DNA from: Chitinophagaceae bacterium UBA2791
GTDB taxonomy: Bacteria; Bacteroidota; Bacteroidia; Chitinophagales; Chitinophagaceae
Assembly (NCBI GenBank): GCA_002352105.1
Contig: DEHV01000073.1
Location: forward strand, 8,666 to 67,756
Length of the DNA: 59,091 bases
Direction: 5' to 3'
In this document: piece by piece, positions 48,824 to 55,597 of the stretch
Layout: every line of letters starts with the position of its first letter
How positions within the stretch are numbered: position 1 is the stretch's first letter
Made by a program: the position numbers and the translations under genes
The notes under the pieces: model-generated
Seen by the model: the letters and a program-made list of their open reading frames with translations, nothing else
Database searches by the model: none
Told to the model about the DNA's origin: nothing

Positions 48824-49726
48824 ATGAAAAATTTATTCTTACTATTATTTATCGCCCTCACTTTATCGGCCAGTGCTTTTAAAGTCGAATACAGACCCAA
48901 ATCCGGGGCGAACACCTTCGGCATAGTTTCGGTCAAGAAAAACAATTTCGCGCCGGGACAGCCAGCAATCATCTTCCTGCATGGCATAGGTGAGAGAGGG
49001 GACGGATCGCAGGCGGGATTGAATAAATTAGCCAACTGGGGAGGCGTAAATTTAAAAGGCGATAAGTATAGCCTATTCGCCGCTACAGATGCTTTTGGTT
49101 TTAATATCGTCTGTGTTCAGACTGCATCAGAATACCAGTACGGGGAGATAAACTACGCAGTCGATTACGCGATAAAAGAATTAAAGGCAGATCCTAACCA
49201 GGTGCATGTTATCGCCAACAGCTTGGGCGGCTTCGGGCTGGCCAGGGAGGCGGGCAAGGATCCTGCTCTTCCAAAACGCTTTGCCTCTATGCTTATAATC
49301 GTTATGGGTAACGGGACCGGCGCGAACACTGCAAAGAATATCGCAGATAGCAAAGTGCCAACTTGGTTCATGACTGCTTCGGATGATACGAAAAGCGGAA
49401 CAAATCCAGATGTTACGCGGAAATTGTTTTCGGCGGTCGATGCAGCAGGCGGCAATACCTGGTTAACAGATTGGCCAACGGGCGGTCATGGCATGTTAAC
49501 ACGCGCGGTTGGATCCTGGTATCCACCCCTGGGTTGGTCGATGCCGGCGGCGAAGGGAACGAGCCCGGTGATGCCTATATATAAATGGATGTTGAATAAT
49601 AGAAAAGGCGGAGCGGTGAAGACGCCAACAGATCCTTATGTTCCATTTATGCCGGAACCGGTAAAATTACCGGCGAAAGAGCCTGCATATATATTGTATA
49701 ATGATGGCACATGGTCGCCGGTTTAA
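48824..49726 (+). CDS. Second secreted alpha/beta hydrolase
   Basis: 300 residues with a Sec signal (NLFLLLFIALTLSASA). It shares the FLHGIGER oxyanion motif (about 52-59) with the hydrolase at 46192; the nucleophile elbow is NSLGGFG (about 131-137), the acid region TASDDTKSG and the histidine GGHGM (about 223-227). The triad is complete. It starts two bases after the lysin candidate and ends the late transcription unit. Perhaps both enzymes remove acyl groups or storage polymer during release; the substrate is not evident. Confidence 0.8.
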   Translation: MKNLFLLLFIALTLSASAFKVEYRPKSGANTFGIVSVKKNNFAPGQPAIIFLHGIGERGDGSQAGLNKLANWGGVNLKGDKYSLFAATDAFGFNIVCVQTASEYQYGEINYAVDYAIKELKADPNQVHVIANSLGGFGLAREAGKDPALPKRFASMLIIVMGNGTGANTAKNIADSKVPTWFMTASDDTKSGTNPDVTRKLFSAVDAAGGNTWLTDWPTGGHGMLTRAVGSWYPPLGWSMPAAKGTSPVMPIYKWMLNNRKGGAVKTPTDPYVPFMPEPVKLPAKEPAYILYNDGTWSPV

Positions 49727-49760
49727 ATATTTTTTTCATATGCAGTTGGTTTTGGTTCAG

Positions 49761-49784
49761 CCCCTGTTTCTACAGGGGTTTTTT
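49761..49784 (+). terminator. Terminator of the late operon
   Basis: A perfect 7-bp stem CCCCTGT with ACAGGGG around TTCT is followed by TTTTTT. It lies 34 bases after the last late gene. Confidence 0.92.
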
Positions 49785-49870
49785 AGTTGCGTATAAAAAG
49801 GGTGAAATGACCTTGGTTTTAAAATTCAATACCGGCTGAGCTTTTCGTGTTAAACACAAAAAAAGGTAAA

Positions 49871-49903
49871 ACTACCTCGGATACTATATGCCGAGGAGGT
49901 AGT
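49871..49903 (-). other. Inverted repeat, possible minus-strand terminator
   Basis: ACTACCTCGG and CCGAGGAGGTAGT pair with a 3-nt bulge. On the minus strand it is followed by TTTTACCTTTTTTT, so it could terminate antisense transcription from the umuDC side. No minus-strand gene is evident upstream of it. The remainder of 49785-50059 shows no gene. Confidence 0.4.
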
Positions 49904-50061
49904 AAAAAGGAAAAATTGGCGGGATAGGTAGAAGAAAAAAAATAAAAAAAGATAAGAGGTTGTTTTGAAAATTCAAAGTGCTGCATCCCGTTTACGCTTA
50001 TCTGCATTGCCCGAAGTTATACTTCTGATTATCAACCTGTATAACTTTATTAGCTCTAAAT

Positions 50062-50094
50062 ACTAAATAATTTAGTAATTTCCCCTTAATTTTG
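50062..50094 (+). promoter_or_regulatory. Palindromic operator and promoter of the umuDC cassette
   Basis: ACTAAA TAA TTTAGT (50062-50076) is a perfect 6-3-6 palindrome identical in layout to those of the late units. A consensus -7 element TAATTTTG follows at 50087-50094. The umuD ATG begins five bases later, so the transcript is probably leaderless or nearly so. Confidence 0.65.
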
Positions 50095-50098
50095 GGCC

Positions 50099-50503
50099 AT
50101 GATACCCGTGTACAGAATATCTGTCCCGGCCGGATTTCCGTCTCCGGCCCTGGACTATACAGAAGAGAGAATCAGCCTGGACAAGGAATTTGTACCCAAT
50201 CCACTGTCTACATTTATGGTTGAATGCACAGGGGATTCCATGATCAACGCATTTATCCCGCCGGGCGCCAGGCTGCTGGTAGATCGGTCCCTTACGCCTA
50301 AAAACGGTGATATTGTACTCGCTGAGCTTGACGGGGAGTTCACCGTGAAATTCCTAAAGAAAAATGAGTTCCGCTGCTGGCTGGTGCCCGCCAATCCGAA
50401 ATACCGGGAGATATCCATTAGGGGCGAACAGACCTTAAAAGTTTGGGGCGTAGTGACTACTATCATCACAGAAACTAAAATAGTGAGGGGATGTATGCGC
50501 TAG
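50099..50503 (+). CDS. umuD: UmuD-like S24 peptidase
   Basis: 134 residues. The cleavage region reads VPAGFPSPALDY, matching the C-G-F-P-S-P-A site of E. coli UmuD with Ala-Gly as scissile pair. The Ser of GDSM and the Lys of TVKFLKK form the catalytic dyad. The N-terminal arm is only about 12 residues, half the usual length. After RecA-stimulated self-cleavage, UmuD' joins UmuC to form DNA polymerase V. It overlaps umuC by 13 bp. Confidence 0.93.
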   Translation: MIPVYRISVPAGFPSPALDYTEERISLDKEFVPNPLSTFMVECTGDSMINAFIPPGARLLVDRSLTPKNGDIVLAELDGEFTVKFLKKNEFRCWLVPANPKYREISIRGEQTLKVWGVVTTIITETKIVRGCMR

Positions 50504-51750
50504 TGGACTGCAATAATTTTTATTGTTCGTGTGAACGGGTATTCAACCCGAAGCTAAATAACAGGCCAGTTGTGGTTTTGAGCAATAATGACGGCTGCGC
50601 TATCGCCAGGAGTGAAGAAGCGAAAGCGATAGGCGTGGCGATGGGAGCGCCGGCGTTTATGATCGAAGAATTATTAAAAAAACATAACGTTGCGGTCTTC
50701 AGCTCAAACTATACGTTATACGGCGACATGAGCGACCGGGTAATGAAAACCCTGGCAACATTTTGTCCGCGCCTGGAAATATACAGTATTGATGAAGCCT
50801 TCTTGGATCTTCACGATATGCCCTATACTGATCTATTGCATCTCGGGATGAAGATCAGAAAAACAATCAAACAAAATACCGGAATTCCTACATCTGTGGG
50901 CATAGCAGAGACAAAAACGCTGGCAAAAATGGCAAACAGATACGCCAAGAAACATAAAAGAGAAGTAGGCGTATTTTGGGCTGCAAACAGTTCTCTGGTG
51001 AATGAGATGTTACGGGCTACAGAAGCTAAAGACATTTGGGGCATTGGGGGTCAATACGCAAAGTTGCTTCAGCGTAACAGGATTCATACAGCCTACGATC
51101 TTTCCCTGGTTCCCGAAGAATGGGTGCGGGTGAATATGAGCGTAGTAGGACAGAGGCTGCTCAATGAACTGCGCGGCATCCCTGCTATAGAAAGCGAATA
51201 CGTAACGCCTGATAAAAAGAACATCTGTACCTCCAGGTCTTTTGGTAAATTACTTACATCGAAAGCAGATATCCAGGAGGCGTTAAGTAATTTTGTCGCG
51301 ATCTGCGCCCTAAAATTGCGAAAGCAAAAAAGCTGCTGTAAGATGCTGGAAATATTTATACAGACCAATCCTCATAAGACCGAGCATAAACAATACATGC
51401 GCTCCATCCGGGTTCAACTGGATCGGCCGTCAAATAATACTTCCGAACTTATTAAATACGCTATCAAAGGGCTGGATATAGTTTATAAAGAAGGGTATCT
51501 ATTTAAGAAAACGGGTATTTTCGCCCTGGACCTGGTTCCCGAAAACGCCGTGCAGTCAAGCTTGTTCGATACGGAAAATCGGGGGAGAAGCAAAGCGATC
51601 ATGGAAGCGATGGACGGCGTTAACAGGTTGTTAGGTAAAGATATAGTCAGAATTGCCACCCAAGGGTACGAAAAGCGATACCGGTTACGAGCGGCGCATT
51701 TGTCGCCAAGCTTCACGACAAATATTGATCAGATAATTAAAGTGCGCTGA
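50491..51750 (+). CDS. umuC: UmuC-like translesion DNA polymerase (Y family)
   Basis: 419 residues of usual length. Catalytic residues are seen in ALVDCNNFYCSCE (Asp 6) and YSIDEAFLD (about 100-108). Helix-hairpin-helix and little-finger regions follow, and near residue 352 QSSLF matches the beta-clamp binding motif. With UmuD' it copies past DNA lesions at the cost of mutations. Prophage umuDC copies can raise host mutation rates under DNA damage and help repair phage DNA. Confidence 0.93.
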   Translation: MYALVDCNNFYCSCERVFNPKLNNRPVVVLSNNDGCAIARSEEAKAIGVAMGAPAFMIEELLKKHNVAVFSSNYTLYGDMSDRVMKTLATFCPRLEIYSIDEAFLDLHDMPYTDLLHLGMKIRKTIKQNTGIPTSVGIAETKTLAKMANRYAKKHKREVGVFWAANSSLVNEMLRATEAKDIWGIGGQYAKLLQRNRIHTAYDLSLVPEEWVRVNMSVVGQRLLNELRGIPAIESEYVTPDKKNICTSRSFGKLLTSKADIQEALSNFVAICALKLRKQKSCCKMLEIFIQTNPHKTEHKQYMRSIRVQLDRPSNNTSELIKYAIKGLDIVYKEGYLFKKTGIFALDLVPENAVQSSLFDTENRGRSKAIMEAMDGVNRLLGKDIVRIATQGYEKRYRLRAAHLSPSFTTNIDQIIKVR

Positions 51751-52253
51751 TGCTGCAACCATTTGAATCTTTTAAGCAGATATATATTGAACGTCTGCTT
51801 CAGCTTAAAAAACGCTACCTGGTTAGTCAAACTTATATGCGAAAGTTTGAGCATTTTGATACTGGAGAAGAAATAAATCTTTTATTGTCGGATTACGAAG
51901 ATCGGGTTATTGCAAAAACGCATTGGGACGCCTTAAAGAACGACCCCTTTCGGGCAATTCTCGACCTGCAGAACACTGAACACATATTGAAGCTACAGGA
52001 AATGTTATCGGAGGGCTCAAAATACAGGCTTTTCTGGGCGGTAGTCCGGGATGCTAAAGATCTGGAGAAACGAATAAATACAAAGCTCCCAGATAATCTC
52101 AAGCGCTATATTGAAAAAAACACAAACTGGCGAATCGGACGAGATAAGATCATCAGGCCATCGCTGCAATTAATTTTTGGCGAACTTTTTATCATTTTAA
52201 AGTACGCCGGTCAAACTTTAAGGGTTAAATTAGAAGATATCGAAAATGCCTGA
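51750..52253 (+). CDS. Hypothetical protein of the SOS cassette, 167 residues
   Basis: The ATG overlaps the umuC stop by one base and the stop lies two bases before the SRAP gene, so it is part of the mutasome operon. The protein is soluble, helical and basic (QIYIERLLQLKKRYLVSQTY, LQLIFGELFIILKYAG). No catalytic motif recognised. A role in damage tolerance is inferred from position only. Confidence 0.6.
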   Translation: MLQPFESFKQIYIERLLQLKKRYLVSQTYMRKFEHFDTGEEINLLLSDYEDRVIAKTHWDALKNDPFRAILDLQNTEHILKLQEMLSEGSKYRLFWAVVRDAKDLEKRINTKLPDNLKRYIEKNTNWRIGRDKIIRPSLQLIFGELFIILKYAGQTLRVKLEDIENA

Positions 52254-52255
52254 GT

Positions 52256-53047
52256 ATGTGTTATGATATCTCTTTTACGGTTAACCTACCGCAATTATCG
52301 GATTACTTTCCAGACCTGGTTTTTGATGTGCAGGTTGAAATGGACTTTGGGCCCGCCGCAGTACACATTATGGGTCATGCCTACGGTAATCATCCAATAA
52401 TATACTTTAATAATGATGATCAATTGTTTCATTGCCGGCCAATGGAGTGGGGGGCAATCCCATTTTATGTTAAAGAAGAAAAAAACTTCATACGGCAACG
52501 GGCCACAATGCTCAATGCTCGGAGCGAAAGGATCTTAGACGATCAGAAAAGTTACTGGTATAAGATCCGCAACAGACGTTGCTTAATTCCTATATCAGGC
52601 TTTTATGAGCATAGAGAGGTTAAAGGGTGGAAAAAGAAAGTCCCTTATTTTATTCAGCTTAAAAATCAGCCGTTATTTTTCATTCCGGGTCTTTATTCAG
52701 TGGTAGAGCTACCTGATACTGAAACTGGTGAATTAGTCAAGCGTTGGACCTACACGCTGATCACGAGAGGGGCTAATGATGTGATGCGCAACATCCATAA
52801 CGGCGGCGAAAACAGGGGGAGAATGCCACTTTTATTGCCCTTCGAATTATCTAAGGAGTTTCTAGAACCAGATATTACTCCAGATCGGTATAAGGAGATA
52901 TTAAATTATGAACTGCCCTCTGAGGAATTGAATTATCATCCGGTATATACCATCAGGAGCGCCAAAGAACGCCCCGATGGACTTCCCAAAAATGAATCGT
53001 GGGAGTGGGAGAAATTGCCCGCGCTCGGTGAAATGAATCCGGATTAA
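52256..53047 (+). CDS. SRAP (YedK/HMCES) abasic-site crosslinking protein
   Basis: 263 residues. The protein begins M-C (Cys 2, the residue that crosslinks abasic sites once Met is removed). LNARSE, RRCLIPISGFYEH and the late HNGGENRGRMPLLL match the SRAP core. SRAP proteins shield abasic sites in single-stranded DNA by forming a covalent adduct. Together with umuDC it makes a compact damage-tolerance operon. Residues 165-180 contain a family-typical insertion. Confidence 0.92.
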   Translation: MCYDISFTVNLPQLSDYFPDLVFDVQVEMDFGPAAVHIMGHAYGNHPIIYFNNDDQLFHCRPMEWGAIPFYVKEEKNFIRQRATMLNARSERILDDQKSYWYKIRNRRCLIPISGFYEHREVKGWKKKVPYFIQLKNQPLFFIPGLYSVVELPDTETGELVKRWTYTLITRGANDVMRNIHNGGENRGRMPLLLPFELSKEFLEPDITPDRYKEILNYELPSEELNYHPVYTIRSAKERPDGLPKNESWEWEKLPALGEMNPD

Positions 53048-53057
53048 AAAAATAATC

Positions 53058-53273
53058 ATGAACCCCAGCCACCAAGCCATCCTGTATGCCCTGGGCCAAA
53101 ACATTAGACGCATCCGTAAAAATCAGGGAATGCGACAAATGGGCTTGGAAGCCCTTACTGGCATCAACCACTCCGACATCAGCCGGATCGAAAACGGGCA
53201 GAAAAACGTCGAGCTGGTGACGGTTATCAAGATTGCCGAGGCCCTGGAGGTCGATATAAAAGACCTGTTTTAA
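53058..53273 (+). CDS. XRE-family HTH regulator, 71 residues
   Basis: A single XRE domain (IRRIRKNQGMRQMGLEALTG, then HSDISRIENGQKNVELVTVI) ending at DIKDLF. It follows the SRAP gene by 10 bp and converges on the integrase gene with a 4-bp overlap of their ends. It may regulate the umuDC-SRAP operon or the integrase; the sequence does not say which. Confidence 0.82.
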   Translation: MNPSHQAILYALGQNIRRIRKNQGMRQMGLEALTGINHSDISRIENGQKNVELVTVIKIAEALEVDIKDLF

Positions 53274-54472
53274 AATTCGTTACCGACATTTTTCAATCGC
53301 TCATGTTGCCTATCTTCTCTCCCCACGTCGTAAATTTTCACAACCATGGCCGTACTGTCGTGCGAATTCAGTCGGGCAGCATCTTCCTCGCTAAGCCGCT
53401 TGGTCACCTCGGTGGTATTTAAGTGTTTCAGCGAATAGAAATCTGCGATGATCTTCATTTCGTATAGCTTTAGGAGCTTTTCTTTCACATGTATTCGCCA
53501 CCGCTTAGATATCTGTTCCCGCCGGATTGGCTCTTTTCCCGGAACAAGTCCAGCAGAGAATACATAGTCTTCCGGATCCGCGCCTTCTATTAATTCGCGC
53601 CAATACGGCAAGGCAATATTTTTTATAGTCTTTAGGACCTCTTTTGCCCTTCCCTTACGAACTGTTACCTTGTAAAGCTGGCGGTCAAGGTCGATATCTT
53701 TAACCTGTAACCGAAGCATCTCCTTGATCCTGCCACCGGAGTGAAAAAAGATCTGAAGGAACCGGTAAAAGGAATAATAATTTTCCTTCAGGTGTTTTGC
53801 AATTACCCTACGCTGTTCTGGGGTTACCACATCGCGGAGTTTGCGGATAACCACCTCCTTCTCTATGCTCAGGACTGGATTATTTTCTAATGCCTCATAT
53901 TTCACCAGCACCTTAAAAAGCATAATCAGGTAGGTGCGGTATTTATTAAAAGTTGCTGCGGTCCAGGTTTCTTTCACTGCCCCGCATGCTTCCAGGATCC
54001 TAACAATGTATTTGCGCGATACCTGACCAACCGGAAGCCGGTTCAGATTAATGTGGTTGATGGCAGTCTTTATAAAATTCAGCGCATAGCCGAGATCCTT
54101 AACTGTATCCGGGTCGCATTTCAGCTTTGTTTTTGCGACATCAAGGGCCTGCGGCAGGGGCATTTCAGGCGTAATCTCTGTGTCGGGGTCATAGAAAGGG
54201 GTGAAAATTTTGGTGATAGGATTGTACCCCAGTGCGGTTAATTGGTGTAATTCGTCGTCAATTAGCACCTGGGCGGCCTGCATTCGTTCCAGTTGGGTTT
54301 TATACACATTCATCCCCCGGATCGTAACAAGCTTGTTTTGTCCGTCTGTGCTATAAAATCGATAAAAAATAAACCAGGGCTTTCTGGTAGGAGCCTTGAC
54401 GGATTTCCAGTTTTTAGGATTAACGGAGAGGTCCGTATAGTAATTCCCGTTGGGTAAATAGTTTCTTGCCAT
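53270..54472 (-). CDS. int: Tyrosine recombinase integrase
   Basis: 400 residues. An N-terminal arm-binding/SAM-like region (about 80-200) precedes the catalytic domain: Arg in HSGGRIKEML (about 245), Lys in VRKGRAKEVL (about 275), His in YSLKHLNTTEV (about 347), His in LNSHDSTAM (about 370), and Tyr in KIYDVG (about 380). The second Arg of the usual H-x-x-R is replaced, as is common in Bacteroidota phage integrases (SFKHTG type). It points away from the tRNA attachment site and lies 103 bp from it. It catalyses integration at and excision from tRNA-Met. Confidence 0.93.
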   Translation of the reverse strand: MARNYLPNGNYYTDLSVNPKNWKSVKAPTRKPWFIFYRFYSTDGQNKLVTIRGMNVYKTQLERMQAAQVLIDDELHQLTALGYNPITKIFTPFYDPDTEITPEMPLPQALDVAKTKLKCDPDTVKDLGYALNFIKTAINHINLNRLPVGQVSRKYIVRILEACGAVKETWTAATFNKYRTYLIMLFKVLVKYEALENNPVLSIEKEVVIRKLRDVVTPEQRRVIAKHLKENYYSFYRFLQIFFHSGGRIKEMLRLQVKDIDLDRQLYKVTVRKGRAKEVLKTIKNIALPYWRELIEGADPEDYVFSAGLVPGKEPIRREQISKRWRIHVKEKLLKLYEMKIIADFYSLKHLNTTEVTKRLSEEDAARLNSHDSTAMVVKIYDVGREDRQHERLKNVGNEF

Positions 54473-54479
54473 GACAATT

Positions 54480-54501
54480 TTTGTTAGAGCCTTTGTTAGA
54501 G
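54480..54501. repeat. Direct repeats upstream of int, possible arm-type sites
   Basis: TTTGTTAGAG occurs at 54480-54489 and 54492-54501, a 12-bp period, just upstream of the integrase start and 75 bp from the core. Such repeats are often integrase or excisionase arm sites. Function inferred. Confidence 0.45.
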
Positions 54502-54541
54502 GCAGCTTAAAAAACTGTCATCGTGAGAGATTTTAAAGAAG

Positions 54542-54570
54542 CTGAAACACAGAATAGTACTGTGTTTCAG
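54542..54570 (-). terminator. Long inverted repeat after the tRNA, candidate terminator
   Basis: Perfect 11-bp arms CTGAAACACAG and CTGTGTTTCAG with a 7-nt loop lie five bases past the tRNA 3' end. On the minus strand a weak T-rich tract (CTTCTTTAAAA) follows. It probably replaces the tRNA terminator that integration moved to 165-201. Confidence 0.6.
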
Positions 54571-54574
54571 TCTT

Positions 54575-54621
54575 GTAGCGGAGCGGGGAGTTGAACCCCG
54601 GACCTCAGGGTTATGAATCCT
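54575..54621. repeat. Right attachment core, within intact tRNA-Met
   Basis: Identical over 47 bases to 248-294. Because the tRNA 5' half lies outside the prophage, the 3' half of the working gene here was supplied by the phage attP, so integration kept the tRNA intact. Confidence 0.95.
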
Positions 54622-54649
54622 GCGCTCTAACCGCCTGAGCTACCCCGCC
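54576..54649 (-). tRNA. tRNA-Met (CAT), elongator type; prophage attachment site
   Basis: 74 nt. Acceptor GGCGGGG with CTCCGCT, D stem GCTC/GAGC, anticodon stem CAGGA/CCCTG with loop TTCATAA, T stem CGGGG/CCCCG. The D stem has C11-G24 and the 1:72 pair is G-U, so it is an elongator (Met, or Ile2 if the C34 is modified), unlike the phage tRNA at 2960. CCA is not encoded. Confidence 0.93.
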
Positions 54650-54758
54650 TTATTTAGGGTCGACCCCTTAAATGGGCAGCAAAAATAGAACAATCCAATT
54701 AAAATCAGAAATCAAGATTGAGATAAATAATTGATTGATATCGGGCTTTCGCTAGCGC

Positions 54759-55268
54759 CTACGGAGCAAATTCATACCGGGAATATAAGGTAGCGCCCTG
54801 ATTCCAGGAGATGGCAAGGATAAAATGATCCTGGCCAATTTCGTGAAGCCGGTATGTCAATGGATTATACTGGTAGTCGAGGAACCTCATGAAAACGCCT
54901 TCCTGGTCCGTGCCGATGGCATAGGTTCTGGGCAGCACATCCTCTGTATTGCCAGGTATTTTAAGATTGTTTTGTACGACGTCAAGGGTGTTGTTGCTGT
55001 AAAGAATATATTGGTCGTCGCGCAAATATGGGCTTACATAGGTCCAGAGATTGGTTTCCTCCCTTACCTCCCCGTCATTTTCAATATAGTCAATAGGGAT
55101 ATTGGAGTAAAAGTCGACCAGACTGAACGATCTCCCTTCTACAAATTCTTTTAAATCATTGGCTTGTTTAATGTATTCCTGGCTGAGTTCAAGGCTCATT
55201 TCTTTTTCGCAGCCAGCGAGCGATATACCTGTTATCAGGGTCAGAAGGGAAAAACGGTTTAGTAGCAT
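54759..55268 (-). CDS. Host lipoprotein, 169 residues
   Basis: A signal with lipobox (GISLAGC, Cys about residue 20) precedes a mature domain of about 150 residues with beta character (YILYSNNTLDVVQNNLKIPG, YEFAP end). No family recognised. It is the first host gene right of the prophage and lies downstream of nothing obvious, so it is probably monocistronic. Confidence 0.7.
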   Translation of the reverse strand: MLLNRFSLLTLITGISLAGCEKEMSLELSQEYIKQANDLKEFVEGRSFSLVDFYSNIPIDYIENDGEVREETNLWTYVSPYLRDDQYILYSNNTLDVVQNNLKIPGNTEDVLPRTYAIGTDQEGVFMRFLDYQYNPLTYRLHEIGQDHFILAISWNQGATLYSRYEFAP

Positions 55269-55597
55269 ACGGATGTATTTCGATCAAAAATTTTAAACGG
55301 ATTTTAAGCCGGATTATTGCCGGCTGTTCTCATAGTCAGACGCTTATTGCGCTTTCGGATTAAAGCCGTTCAAAATTAATTTTGGTTGAGGGCAAATGTT
55401 AAGATTGCTGAGATCAGTTAACTCCTGATCGGACCGACGCTAAGGCGCGGTAGTTATCGGCCTGATCATTGCCCCGGCCTTATGCGCTTGATGATCAACA
55501 ATGCGCGATAGCCCCAAGGGTTAAACCTTGTCGGGAACAAACATAATGATTCCCCGGTTTATGACATAATTGATATTGTTAATTTCAGATAGCCCTT
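55269..55597. other. Intergenic host region without evident gene
   Basis: About 330 bases between two minus-strand genes. A small hairpin AGCCGG/CCGGCT lies at 55308-55324. No tRNA, long frame or convincing promoter was seen. Confidence 0.5.

Larger units (their letters stand above)
248..54621. mobile_element. Complete tRNA-integrated siphovirus-like prophage
   Basis: The element is bounded by a 47-bp perfect direct repeat matching the 3' part of a tRNA-Met gene, with a tyrosine recombinase beside the intact tRNA. Inside are, in order, a lysogeny module, recombination and replication genes, terminase, portal, scaffold, capsid, tail genes with a roughly 1090-residue tape measure, lysis genes and an SOS mutasome. 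No tail sheath or baseplate-spike genes of a contractile tail are seen, so a non-contractile long tail is the best reading. Every expected module has an intact frame, so the prophage may be inducible (inference). Repeat-to-repeat length is 54,327 bp. Confidence 0.95.

Noticed and set aside
49819..50007. Minus-strand 62-residue frame between late operon and umuDC
   Set aside because: Low-complexity, Phe/Ser-rich, crosses the inverted repeat, and has no promoter or family.
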